A stretch of 64,000 nucleotides of DNA, taken from NCBI GenBank assembly GCA_963708805.1, contig CAVPUA010000003.1:930001-994000 (forward strand), written 5' to 3'. The first letter of the stretch is position 1; each line of letters starts with the position of its first letter. This DNA comes from CAVPUA01 sp963708805. Lineage in GTDB: Bacteria > Actinomycetota > Actinomycetes > Mycobacteriales > Jatrophihabitantaceae. A program made the translations under genes and the position numbers. Below are positions 9,011 through 17,306 of the stretch, one piece after another. Below the pieces are notes generated by a model. It had not been told where the DNA came from and did no database searches. It worked only from the letters and a program-made list of their open reading frames with translations.

Positions 9011-10024
9011 TCAGGGCAGCAAGGTGAAGTGGGCGTCGACCTCAGCCGGGTCCACGTCGGCCAGCTCGCGCGGCTTCCACTGCGGACGCCGGTCCTTGTC
9101 GACGACCTGCGCCCGGATCCCCTCGGCGAAGTCGGGGTGGGTCAGCCGTCGGGAGGCGATGCCGAACTCCATCTCGAGCGCCTCGTCGAGGGTGAGCCAA
9201 CGCGCGGCGCGCAACGCCCGCAGGGTGACGACGAGGGCGGTCGGGCTCTTGGCGCGAATGACGGCGGCGGCCTTCGCCGCGGCCGGCTCGCTCGACGCGT
9301 CCAAGCGGCCCAGGATCTCGGTCACCGAGTCGGCCGCGTAGCACTCGTCGATCCACGATCGCGAGGCATCGAGTTCACCAGGTGCGGGAGTGGTGCTCCG
9401 GTGCTCGACCTCGGCCCGGAGGAACTCGCTGTCGGCGGCGGCGCGCAGCGCCGGCAGGGCGTCGTCGGGCACGTGGACGTCGGCCAGCCCACACAGCATC
9501 GCGTCGGCCGCGCCGATCGAGACGCCGGTCAGGGCCAGGTGGGTGCCCAGCTCGCCCGGCGCGTGCGAGAGCAGCCAGGTCGCGCCGACATCGGGCACCA
9601 TGCCGATCGTCACCTCGGGCATGCCCACCTGCGCGGTGGCGGTGATCACGCGATTCGACGCGTGGGCGCTGATGCCCACCCCGCCGCCGAGCACGATGCC
9701 GTGCATCAAGGCGAAGACCGGCTTCGGGTAGTGCGCGATCAACGCGTTCATCCGGTACTCGAGCCGCCACAACGCACGGGCGTAGGTGCCGTCGCCGCCG
9801 GCGGACTCGTACATCCCCTTGATGTCGCCGCCGGCGCACAGGCCGCGCTCGCCCGCGCCGTCGATCACGACCGCGGCCACCTCGGCGTCGTCGGTCCAGC
9901 TGACGAGGGTCCGGTGCAGGACCTCGATCATCGCCAGATTCAGGGCATTGATCGACCGGGGCCGCTCCAGGGTGAGCCGGCCCAGGTCGCCGCGTCGCTC
10001 GACCGACACCTCGGATTCGATCAT
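9011..10024 (-). CDS. 3-hydroxyisobutyryl-CoA hydrolase-like enzyme (crotonase fold)
   Basis: An intact frame of 337 residues. It is a crotonase-superfamily member of the 3-hydroxyisobutyryl-CoA hydrolase branch in valine breakdown: LCAGGDIKGMYES forms the oxyanion region, MHGIVLGGGVGI follows, and MPEVTIGMVPDVGATWLLS carries the Glu and Asp typical of this branch rather than of simple enoyl-CoA hydratases. The length, longer than the usual 260-residue hydratase, and the C-terminal KPRELADVDPAEVDAHF segment agree. It is divergent from the mycofactocin operon; 138 bases separate its start from mftA. Confidence 0.88.
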   Translation of the reverse strand: MIESEVSVERRGDLGRLTLERPRSINALNLAMIEVLHRTLVSWTDDAEVAAVVIDGAGERGLCAGGDIKGMYESAGGDGTYARALWRLEYRMNALIAHYPKPVFALMHGIVLGGGVGISAHASNRVITATAQVGMPEVTIGMVPDVGATWLLSHAPGELGTHLALTGVSIGAADAMLCGLADVHVPDDALPALRAAADSEFLRAEVEHRSTTPAPGELDASRSWIDECYAADSVTEILGRLDASSEPAAAKAAAVIRAKSPTALVVTLRALRAARWLTLDEALEMEFGIASRRLTHPDFAEGIRAQVVDKDRRPQWKPRELADVDPAEVDAHFTLLP

Positions 10025-10068
10025 GACCGCAACGTTACGGATCGCCTCCAGGAAACTGTCCGCGGCGG

Positions 10069-10097
10069 TTGATCGCAGCGTCCAACGCCACTAGCTT
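10069..10097 (+). promoter_or_regulatory. Candidate promoter of the mycofactocin operon
   Basis: TTGATC (10069-10074) and TAGCTT (10092-10097) are spaced by exactly 17 bases. Transcription would start near 10104, leaving a leader of about 60 bases before mftA. The leader carries a strong GGAGGAG ribosome-binding site at 10150-10156. I see no clear dyad in this region. Confidence 0.4.
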
Positions 10098-10162
10098 GTA
10101 GATACCTTGCGGATATCGGCACACGGTGTCGAATGTCCGTCCGCCGCCCGGAGGAGATCGCC

Positions 10163-10279
10163 ATGGCCCAAGATCCCAGCACCGACACCGCCGTCATCGA
10201 GACCGACGACGAAGCCGTCGTGACCGAGGACGTGCTGGTCGAAGAGGTCTCGATCGACGGCATGTGCGGTGTCTACTGA
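10163..10279 (+). CDS. mftA: MftA, mycofactocin precursor peptide
   Basis: A 38-residue peptide, MAQDPSTDTAVIETD at the start, acidic throughout, ending in the invariant core IDGMCGVY. The last Val-Tyr pair is decarboxylated and cyclised by MftC with the help of MftB, then released by MftE as the AHDP dipeptide-derived core. GGAGGAG at 10150-10156 lies 6 bases before the ATG. The C-terminal eight residues alone make the identification secure. mftB starts inside its last codons. Confidence 0.97.
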   Translation: MAQDPSTDTAVIETDDEAVVTEDVLVEEVSIDGMCGVY

Positions 10280-10581
10280 GCCCCCAGCACGCCCAGCACC
10301 TCTGCGCAGTTCGATCTGGACGGCGCCTGGCAGCTGCACGAGCAGGTGTCGATCCGCCCCGAACGCTTCGGCGCCCTGCTCTACCACTTCGGCACCCGCC
10401 GGCTGTCGTTCCTGAAGAGCCCGATGCTGCTCGACACGGTGCAGCGGCTCGCCGACGAGCCGCACCGCTCGCGCCGCCTGCCTGCGCGCGGGGTGTCAGC
10501 GAGACCGACTTGCCCAGCTATCGCACCGCGCTGGCCACCCTGGCCGCGTCGCAGATGATCCGCGAGAGGACCGACGCATGA
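10269..10581 (+). CDS. mftB: MftB, mycofactocin precursor-binding chaperone
   Basis: About 104 residues. It is the RRE-type peptide chaperone that delivers MftA to MftC. The family segment FDLDGAWQLHEQVSIRPERFGALLYHFGTRR is readable (given here as FDLDGAWQ...GALLYHF), followed by LSFLKSPMLLDTVQ. The GTG at 10269 overlaps the mftA end by 11 bases and gives MSTEPPARPA before the conserved part. The frame changes near 10300 and near 10480 and is whole to the TGA at 10579-10581. Confidence 0.93.
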
Positions 10582-10591
10582 GGAACGCCCG

Positions 10592-11777
10592 ATGACGTTG
10601 CCCCTGGTCGAGCAGTTCCAGTACGGCCTGGACGCGCCCGATCTGCCTGACCTGGGAGCTGACCTACGCCTGCAACCTGGCCTGCGTGCACTGCCTGTCG
10701 AGTTCGGGCCGGCGCGATCCGCGCGAGCTGAGCACCGACGAGTGCAAGGCCGTCATCGACGAGCTCGAGCGGATGCAGGTCTTCTACGTCAACATCGGCG
10801 GCGGCGAGCCGACCGTCCGCCCCGACTTCTGGGAGCTGGTCGACTACGCCACCGAGCACCACGTCGGCGTCAAGTTCTCGACCAACGGCGTCAAGATCAC
10901 GCCCGACGTCGCGGCCCGGCTGGCCGGCAGCGACTACGTCGACGTGCAGATCTCCCTCGACGGCGCGACCGCCGAGGTCAACGACGCCGTCCGCGGCCCC
11001 GGCTCGTACGCCACCGCGCTGCGGGCCATGCAGAACCTGGCCGACGCCGGCTTCACAGCGGCTTCAAGATCTCGGTCGTCATGACCCGCCAGAACGTCGG
11101 CCAGCTCGACGCGTTCAAGGCCATCGCCGACCGGTTCGACGCCCAGCTGCGCATCACCCGGCTGCGCCCGTCCGGTCGCGGGCGCCGACGTGTGGGACGA
11201 GCTGCACCCGACCGCCGACGCAGCAGCGCGAGCTCTACGACTGGCTGGTCGCGCACGGCGAGAACGTGCTGACCGGCGACTCGTTCTTCCACCTGGCCGC
11301 GCTACGGCGACGCGCTGCCCGGCCTCAACCTGTGCGGGGCCGGGCGGGTCGTCTGCCTGATCGATCCCGGTCGGCGACGTCTACGCCTGCCCGTTCGCGA
11401 TCCACGACAACTTCCTGGCCGGCAACGTCCGCGACGCCGGCGGCTTCGCCCGGGTCTGGCGCGAGTCGGAGCTGTTCCCCGACCTGCGCCGGCCGCAGAC
11501 CGGCGGCGCCTGCCAGTCGTGCTCGGCGTTCGACGCCTGCCGCGGCGGCTGCATGGCGGCCAAGTTCTTCACCGGCCTGCCGCTGGACGGCCCCGACCCC
11601 GAGTGCGTCAAGGGCCACGGCGAGCGGGCGCTGCTGACGATCGGCAGCGCGCCGCAAGCCGTCGCTGGACCACTCGCACCGACGGCAAGCGCGTCGAGCT
11701 CGAAGCTGATCACCGACGGCCGCCGGTGAGCGCGTGCGACGAGAACCCGCTGGCAGGGTTCTCACGCCGGTCGCTGA
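10592..11777 (+). CDS. mftC: MftC, mycofactocin radical SAM maturase
   Basis: Radical SAM enzyme that oxidatively decarboxylates the C-terminal Tyr of MftA and forms the Val-Tyr lactam. The cluster motif CNLACVHC is near residue 27, followed by NIGGGEPTVRPDF and the SPASM region with CGAGRVVCLIDP, CQSCSAFDACRGGC and PECVKGHGE. Frame breaks are near 10633 (extra C), 11055, 11180-11215, 11305, 11365 and 11655-11680. With two further one-base corrections the C-terminus reads KPSLDHSH then PPVSACDENPLAGF. The stop would then be the TGA at 11775-11777, overlapping the mftE ATG and giving about 395 residues, close to the usual length. The uncorrected frame would stop earlier. Confidence 0.93.
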
Positions 11778-12460
11778 TGGAGCTGGCCGAGCCTGACGCA
11801 CGTTCGAGGTCGCGCGCGCGCGCCGCGGACGGGGCGGTCCTGGCCGTCCCGCTCGGCTCGACCGAGCAGCACGGCCCGCACCTGCCGCTGTCGACCGACA
11901 CCGACATCGCGTCGCGCTGTGCCGCGGGCTGGCCGCGCGCCCGTTCCGACGTGCTGGTCGCGCCGGCGGTCGCCTACGGCTCGAGCGGCGAGCATGCCGG
12001 TTTCGCCGGCACATTGTCGATCGGCCAGGCCGCGCTCGAGACGCTGCTGGTCGAGCTCGGCCGCTCGGCGTCCGACACGTTCGCCCGGTTGATCTTCGTC
12101 TCGGCGCACGGCGGCAACGCCGAGCCGGTCACCCGCGCGGTCGACCGGCTGCGGGCCGAGTCGCGCGACGTGGTGTTGCACCAGCCGCGGTGGACGGGTG
12201 ATCCGCACGCCGGCCGTCCCGAGACCGCGATGCAGCTGGCGCTGGCCCCCGAGCGGGTGCACATGGACGCCGCGGTGGCCGGTGATACTCGCCCGCTGGC
12301 CGAGATCTGGCCGCTGTTGCGAGCCGGCGGCGTCCAGGCCGTCACCTCCACCGGGGTGCTCGGCGATCCGCGGGCCGCGACGGCCGACGAGGGCAGCCGA
12401 TTGCTCGCCCAGCTGACCTCGGCGTTGGTCGATCAGGTGGCGGCGTGGACCACTCGGTGA
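11777..12460 (+). CDS. mftE: MftE, creatininase-family peptidase
   Basis: About 227 residues. It releases the modified C-terminal dipeptide from the MftA leader. Creatininase-fold metal ligands are visible in PLGSTEQHGPHLPLSTDTD and in SAHGGNAEPVTRAV. The ATG at 11777 (MELAEP) overlaps the inferred mftC stop in a TGATG junction; a GTG at 11726 in the same frame would instead translate what looks like the MftC tail. The region just after the start (codons 8-18) is odd for the family and may hide compensating indels. It overlaps mftF by 4 bases. Confidence 0.92.
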   Translation: MELAEPDARSRSRARAADGAVLAVPLGSTEQHGPHLPLSTDTDIASRCAAGWPRARSDVLVAPAVAYGSSGEHAGFAGTLSIGQAALETLLVELGRSASDTFARLIFVSAHGGNAEPVTRAVDRLRAESRDVVLHQPRWTGDPHAGRPETAMQLALAPERVHMDAAVAGDTRPLAEIWPLLRAGGVQAVTSTGVLGDPRAATADEGSRLLAQLTSALVDQVAAWTTR

Positions 12461-13849
12461 GCGCGCTGCCGACCGGGTTCGGCATCGCACTCGACGCCGA
12501 CACGCGCCAGCTCGACGACACCACGCTCTTCGGCGGCTCGCCGCCCCGGGTTCTTCGCCTGTCCGCCACCGGACGAGCCGCGTGGGACGAGCTGCGCCGC
12601 GGCCCGGTGCGGTCGCGCGCGGCCGGTCTGCTCGCCCGTCGACTGGTCGATGCCGGCCTGGCCCACCCGCGGCCACCGGAGTTGCTCGCGCCGGCGGACG
12701 TCACCGTGATCATCCCGGTGAAGGACCGCGTGGCCCAGCTCGCGCGCTGCCTGGACGCCCTGCTCGACCCGGTGAAGATCGTCGTGGTCGACGACGGCTC
12801 GACCGACGCTGCGCGCGGTCGCCGACGTCTGCGCCAAGCATGACGCGGTGCTCGTCCGGCTGGATGTGAACGGCGGCCCCGCCGCGGCCCGCAACCGCGC
12901 GCTGGCCGAGGTCGAGACCGAGCTGGTCGCGATGATCGACAGCGACTGCCGCCCATCCGCCGACTGGATCAGCCGGCTGGCCGCCCAGCTGGCCGACGAG
13001 TCGGTGGCGATCGCCGCCCCGCGCATCGTCGCGAGCGAGCCGGTCGGTGCCCTCGGCGCCTACAGCGCGGTGTGCGGCGGCCTCGACCTCGGGCCGCGGG
13101 AGGGTCGGGTCGTCCCGCTGACCCGGCTGGCCTACGTCCCGACGGCCGCGCTCGTGGCGCGGCGAACGGCACTGTTCGCGGTCGCGCGGGCCGGCGAGGT
13201 GTTCGACCCCGCCTTGCGCTTCGGCGAGGACGTCGATCTGATGTGGCGGCTTGCCGCCGCCGGCTGGCACGTTCGCTACGACCCCTCGGTCGAGGTCCGG
13301 CACGACGAGCCGGGCAGCTGGCCGGCCCTGTTCGAGCGCCGATTCCGCTACGGCACCTCGGCGACGCCGCTGGCTCGACGACACCCCGGGGCGATGGCGC
13401 CGTTCGTCGCCTATCCAGGGCCGCTGGTCACCGCGCTCGGGGCGGTCACCCGGCGTCCGGTACTCGCGCTCGCCGGGATCGGCGGCACGTATCGGGCGGC
13501 GCGCGCGACGCTGGCCCGGGCCGGACTCGGCGACCGGGAGGCGGTTGCGATCACCCGCACCGCGACGGTGCAGACCGCGATCGGCGTCAGCCGCTATGCC
13601 ACTCAGTTCGCCAGCCCGGCGCTGCTGGCCGCCGCCCTCGCCCCGGGGCGTCCGGGCCGGCGCTGGGCCGCCGCCGCGCTGCTGACGGGGTCGGCGCTGG
13701 CCGACTGGATCACGTTGCGCCCGCGGCTCGACCCGGTGCGATTCGTGCTCGCGCGCGTCGCCGATCAGGTCAGCTACGGCGCCGGGGTGTGGGCGTCCGC
13801 GTGGCGGGGGCGCAGCGTCGCCGCGCTGCAGCCGAAACTGCTCAGGTGA
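12457..13849 (+). CDS. mftF: MftF, mycofactocin glycosyltransferase
   Basis: About 463 residues. It attaches the oligoglucose chain to premycofactocin. The N-terminal region GFGIALDADTRQ...LFGGSPPRVLRLS is the MftF-specific domain. A GT2 catalytic domain follows with VTVIIPVKDR, VVVDDGSTD, a DSDCRP metal-binding Asp pair, and FGEDVDLMWRLAAAGW, the acceptor-side motif. The GTG at 12457 forms a GTGA overlap with the mftE stop; an in-frame GTG at 12445 is possible. There is one frame break near 12812. The C-terminal third is hydrophobic, consistent with membrane association. Confidence 0.93.
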
Positions 13850-15000
13850 GCTGGTTCGAGTCGGTCGCCGAGGCGCAGCGGCGGGCCAAGAGACGGCTGC
13901 CCGCGCCCGTCTACGCCGCTCTCGTCGCCGGCAGCGAGCACGGCGTCACGACAGCCGGCAACGTCGCGGCGTTCGACGAGTTCGGCTTCGCGCCGCACGT
14001 CGTCGGCTTGCCGGCCGAACGCCGCCAGGGCGCCACGGTGATGGGCCAGGCGATCGCCCTGCCGGTGATCTTGTCGCCGGTGGGCGTGCAGGCCGTCCAC
14101 CCTGACGGCGAGGTGGCCGTCGCGCGCGCCGCCGCCGCGCGCGGAACCGCCATGGGCCTCAGCGAGTTCGCGAGCCGTCCGCTGACCGAGGTCGTCGCGG
14201 TTCACCCGCAGGTGTTCTTCCAGACCCACTGGAGCGACCGGCGCGAGGAGTTGCTGCAGCGCGCGCAGGCGGCGCGGGAACAGGGCGCGGTCGGCTTGAT
14301 CTTGACGCTCGACTGGTCGTTCTCCCACGGACGCGACTGGGGCAGCCCTCGCCTGCCGGAGCGGCTCGGGGCCCGGGAGTTGCTGCGCCTCGCGCCGGCC
14401 GCGCTGAGCCGACCCGGCTGGCTGTACGACTACGCGCGGGCCGGACGCCGACCCGACCTGCGGGTGCCCAACCGGTCAGGCAACCCGACCTTCTTCGCGG
14501 CCTACACGGACTGGTCGCAGGTGACTCCACCGACCTGGTCCGATCTGGCCTGGATCGGCGAGCGCTTCGACGGTCCCTTGATGATCAAGGGAATCTCGCG
14601 GGTTGACGACGCCCGCCGGGCGGTCGATGTCGGGGCGACCGCGATCTCGGTGTCCAACCACGGCGGCAACAACCTCGACACCACGCCGGCCGCCCTGCGC
14701 TCGTTGCCGTCCATCGCCGCCGCGGTTGGCGACCAGATCGAGGTGTTGCTGGACGGGGGAGTGCGGCGCGGCAGTGATGTCGTGAAGGCGCTGGCCCTCG
14801 GCGCCCGGGCGGTGATGATCGGCCGCGCCTACCTCTGGGGGCTGGCCGCCGACGGCCAGGCCGGCGTCGAGAACGTCCTCGACATCCTGCGCGGCGGCAT
14901 CGACTCGACGCTGCTCGGCCTGGGCCATTCCTCGATCGACCAGCTGTCGCCCGAGGACCTCGTCCCGCTCAGCCGGCTCAGACGTCCAAGCTCAGGGTGA
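13846..15000 (+). CDS. mftD: MftD, FMN-dependent premycofactocin synthase
   Basis: An intact frame of 384 residues in the alpha-hydroxy-acid oxidase family. MftD oxidatively deaminates the released AHDP to the alpha-keto amide that is the redox centre of mycofactocin. It has LILTLDWSF, SVSNHGGNNLDTTPA with the active-site His, and LLDGGVRRGSDVVKAL followed by GRAYLWGLAA for FMN phosphate binding. The GTG start overlaps the mftF stop by 4 bases. In the common mycobacterial order mftD follows mftC; here it is last, after mftF. Its 3' end overlaps the convergent YbjQ gene by 23 bases. Confidence 0.95.
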   Translation: MSWFESVAEAQRRAKRRLPAPVYAALVAGSEHGVTTAGNVAAFDEFGFAPHVVGLPAERRQGATVMGQAIALPVILSPVGVQAVHPDGEVAVARAAAARGTAMGLSEFASRPLTEVVAVHPQVFFQTHWSDRREELLQRAQAAREQGAVGLILTLDWSFSHGRDWGSPRLPERLGARELLRLAPAALSRPGWLYDYARAGRRPDLRVPNRSGNPTFFAAYTDWSQVTPPTWSDLAWIGERFDGPLMIKGISRVDDARRAVDVGATAISVSNHGGNNLDTTPAALRSLPSIAAAVGDQIEVLLDGGVRRGSDVVKALALGARAVMIGRAYLWGLAADGQAGVENVLDILRGGIDSTLLGLGHSSIDQLSPEDLVPLSRLRRPSSG

Positions 15001-15829
15001 AGGTCGGCTTGGGGGCCGTGTCGGGCAGGTGATGCGACGGGTCGAGGCGGCGAATCGCGGTGCCGGTGGCGAAGAACTCCGTCGCATGTTCGCCCCAGAC
15101 GTGATTGAGCACCGCGACGTTGACGCCGACGATGCCGCTGGCTCGGCTCTGGGCCGCCTCGGCCTGCATGCGCGAGAGGGCCAACTCCCGGGCCTCGTAG
15201 ATGCCCTGGGTGAAGATCACCATCTCCTGGTTGGTGCCGGCCTGGCGCAACGACTGCATCGCACTCTGATGGGCGATGTGATAGACGCAGGTGCCCAGCA
15301 CGAAGGCCACGGAACCGATCCCGCGGCCAGGACGCGATAGAAGTCCTGAGCCGAGAGATCGGAGGAGAACGGCCGCCCGTCCGGGGCTCGGTGGGCGCCT
15401 TCTCCGGCGAGGGCGCGCACGGCGGTTCCGGTCGCGACGAACTCCAGGACGTCCTGGCCCCACACGTAGCTCTGGATTCGCAGGTTGACGCCCACGACGC
15501 CGTCGGCGTTGAGCTGCTCGGCCTCGGCCTGCATCCGGTTCATCGCCAACTCGCGCGCCGAGTACATCGCCTGCGTCAGCATGCCCAGTTCCTGGTTCTG
15601 TCCCCACCGGGCCACCTGCAGGCCGATGTGATAGATCGAGGACCCCACGACGAACCCGAGCGGCTCGAAGCCGGCCTCGTTCAGGAGCACGTACTCCGAC
15701 ACCGACAGATCCGAGGTGAACAGACCGGCGGGCGACGCGCCGGCGGTCGCCGCGAGCCGGCCGCTGGCCGCGGACGGCTCCCAGTTCGCGCCGGGATCGG
15801 TACCCGCGCCGGTCTTGCCGAACATCGCC
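14978..15829 (-). CDS. Tandem YbjQ-type (DUF74) heavy-metal-binding-domain protein
   Basis: About 283 residues holding two copies of the YbjQ fold: the first with GFVVGSSIYHIGLQV, ELAMNRMQAEAEQL and GVVGVNLRIQ, the second with AFVLGTCVYHIAHQ, ELALSRMQAEAAQS and GIVGVNVAVLNHVWG. The two copies are clearly related by internal duplication. Family members are small pentamers of unproven function that are called heavy-metal binding by annotation. One frame break near 15320 separates the copies on paper. Convergent with mftD; no functional link to it is evident. Confidence 0.75.
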   Translation of the reverse strand, partial: GDVRQDRRGYRSRRELGAVRGQRPARGDRRRVARRSVHLGSVGVGVRAPERGRLRAARVRRGVLDLSHRPAGGPVGTEPGTGHADAGDVLGARVGDEPDAGRGRAAQRRRRRGRQPANPELRVGPGRPGVRRDRNRRARPRRRRRPPSPGRAAVLLRSLGSGLLSRPGRGIGSVAFVLGTCVYHIAHQSAMQSLRQAGTNQEMVIFTQGIYEARELALSRMQAEAAQSRASGIVGVNVAVLNHVWGEHATEFFATGTAIRRLDPSHHLPDTAPKPTFTLSLDV

Positions 15830-15946
15830 ATGATGGATCTCCTCGTTGCGTCGGGCCGTTGCGGCGGACCTTACCCATCGAACGTGATCGTCGGCGGTGA
15901 GCGCGGCCCAACCGCGGTTCGATCACCCTGCGCGATCAAGTGGTCA

Positions 15947-15975
15947 TTGTGCGAAGTTGATTGTGGTGTTATGTT
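15947..15975 (+). promoter_or_regulatory. Candidate promoter of the ice-binding-protein gene (TTGTGC / TATGTT)
   Basis: TTGTGC (15947-15952) and TATGTT (15970-15975) have a 17-base spacer in an AT-richer patch of the 240-base gap before the ATG at 16069. A leader of about 85 bases would result. The rest of 15830-16068 shows no gene. Confidence 0.35.
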
Positions 15976-16068
15976 GATGTCAGGTTCAGCCAAGTCCTGG
16001 GGGATACGGCACGCACGCCGTCGCTGCTCAGTTGGTGCGGTAGCGCACGATTCCCGGCAGGCAGCCCG

Positions 16069-17211
16069 ATGCACACTCCCGAGCTTTCTTCAGGCAAGAC
16101 TTTCCGCTACGCGGTGCCAGTCAGCGCCCTAGCAATCATCGTGATCGCGCTGAGCATGTTGCGCGACGCCCACCCCGCGGCCGCCTCGACCCCGGTGGGT
16201 CTCGGTACGGCTGCCAGCTTCGCGGTGATCGCCGGGTCGACCGTGACCAACACCGGTCCGTCGACCATCAGCGGTGACGTCGGGGTCAGTAGCGGCAGTT
16301 CGATCACCGGCTTCCCGCCGGGCCAGGTCCTCGCGCCCTCGACGCAACACATCGCCGACGCCGTCGCGATCGGTGCCCAGAACGACGTCACCACCGCCTA
16401 CAACACCGCGGCCGGCGAGACTCCGGTGACGTCCGTCGCGACCGAACTGGCCGGCACCACCCTGCAGCCGGGCATCTACGCCCCGGGCGGTGTATTGACT
16501 CTCAACGGCACGGTCACGCTCGACAACTCGACCGACCCCAACGCCCTGTTCGTCTTCCAGTCGGCGAGCACGTTGATCACCGGCTCGGGCAGCGTGGTCG
16601 CCTTCACCGACAGCGCCCACCCCGACTGCAACGTCTACTGGCAGGTCAGTAGCTCGGCCACGCTAGGCACCGGCACCGCGTTCGCCGGCACCATCCTGGC
16701 CGGCGATTCGATCACGGCCCAGACCGGCGCCACGGTCATCGGACGGCTTCTTGCCGGCACCGGAGCCGTCACGCTCGACACCAACACGATCACGATTCCG
16801 CTCTGCACCACGCCGACCACACCGGCCAGCACGCCGACCACCCCGGCCAGCACGCCGACCACCCCGGCTACCACGCCGACCACCCCGGCCACCACACCGA
16901 GCACCCCAGCCACCACACCGCCCGTCAACGGAGTGATCGCCGCCTCGAGCGGCGCCGGTGCGGGCGGAGCGGGCGCTGGTGCGGGCGGCGGTGGCGCGGG
17001 TACTGGCAACGGTTCCGCCAATGGCGCCGCGGTCAATCTGCTGGCCAGCGGGGGGACCGAAGCCAACGGCACCGGTCTCACCAGCGTGACCCTTGCCTCG
17101 ACCGGGACGAACGACGAGTTCCTGGTGATCATGGGAAGCCTCGCCCTTGTAGTCGGCGCTGCCGGCCTCTTGTTCGGACGCCGATTCGTGCCGGCCGCGC
17201 ACCGTCGCTGA
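16069..17211 (+). CDS. Ice-binding-like (DUF3494) surface protein with LAxTG-type sorting tail
   Basis: An intact frame of 380 residues. A signal/anchor segment (residues about 15-40) is followed by the DUF3494 beta-helix domain: LGTAASFAVIAGSTVTN, STISGDVGVSSG, TTLQPGIYAP, NALFVFQSASTL and FAGTILAGDSIT are its standard steps. A Thr-Pro repeat linker (residues about 246-285) and a Gly/Ala-rich segment lead to LASTG, a hydrophobic helix VIMGSLALVVGAAGLLF and a basic tail GRRFVPAAHRR. That end is the layout of a sortase substrate with the LAxTG motif used by class E sortases. DUF3494 proteins bind ice or act as adhesins. Confidence 0.9.
   Translation: MHTPELSSGKTFRYAVPVSALAIIVIALSMLRDAHPAAASTPVGLGTAASFAVIAGSTVTNTGPSTISGDVGVSSGSSITGFPPGQVLAPSTQHIADAVAIGAQNDVTTAYNTAAGETPVTSVATELAGTTLQPGIYAPGGVLTLNGTVTLDNSTDPNALFVFQSASTLITGSGSVVAFTDSAHPDCNVYWQVSSSATLGTGTAFAGTILAGDSITAQTGATVIGRLLAGTGAVTLDTNTITIPLCTTPTTPASTPTTPASTPTTPATTPTTPATTPSTPATTPPVNGVIAASSGAGAGGAGAGAGGGGAGTGNGSANGAAVNLLASGGTEANGTGLTSVTLASTGTNDEFLVIMGSLALVVGAAGLLFGRRFVPAAHRR
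16806..16923 (+). repeat. In-gene repeat coding for the Thr-Pro linker
   Basis: An imperfect array of a 21-base unit (ACGCCGACCACCCCGGCCA and variants) coding TPTTPAS/TPTTPAT, about five copies, inside the ice-binding gene. It encodes a wall-spanning spacer before the sorting tail. Confidence 0.8.
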
Positions 17212-17227
17212 CCGGCCGGCCCGCGAT

Positions 17228-17245
17228 GGTGAATGGACCGTGAAC
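17228..17245 (-). promoter_or_regulatory. Weak PHO-box-like pair upstream of efeO
   Basis: Read on the minus strand there are GTTCACG and ATTCACC repeats with an 11-base period, the spacing of actinobacterial PhoP direct-repeat units. Only two units are present and the orientation is opposite to efeO. Low confidence. Confidence 0.25.
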
Positions 17246-17294
17246 AGCGTGCAAACGCTGGTCCCCACGGTCGGGACGGCGCCCAGCAGCTGTC

Positions 17295-17300
17295 TACCAT
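17295..17300 (+). promoter_or_regulatory. -10 box (TACCAT) of efeO, leaderless layout
   Basis: TACCAT ends 6 bases before the GTG at 17307. No Shine-Dalgarno is needed or visible in the gap. Confidence 0.4.
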
Positions 17301-17306
17301 CGCGGG

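Noticed and set aside
8936..10072. Long plus-strand open frame across the hydrolase gene
   Set aside because: It is the antisense shadow of the intact 3-hydroxyisobutyryl-CoA hydrolase-like gene; GC-rich genes produce such frames.
16806..16923. Regular repeats resembling a short CRISPR or satellite
   Set aside because: The units are in frame and encode a Thr-Pro linker inside the ice-binding gene; there are no spacers.
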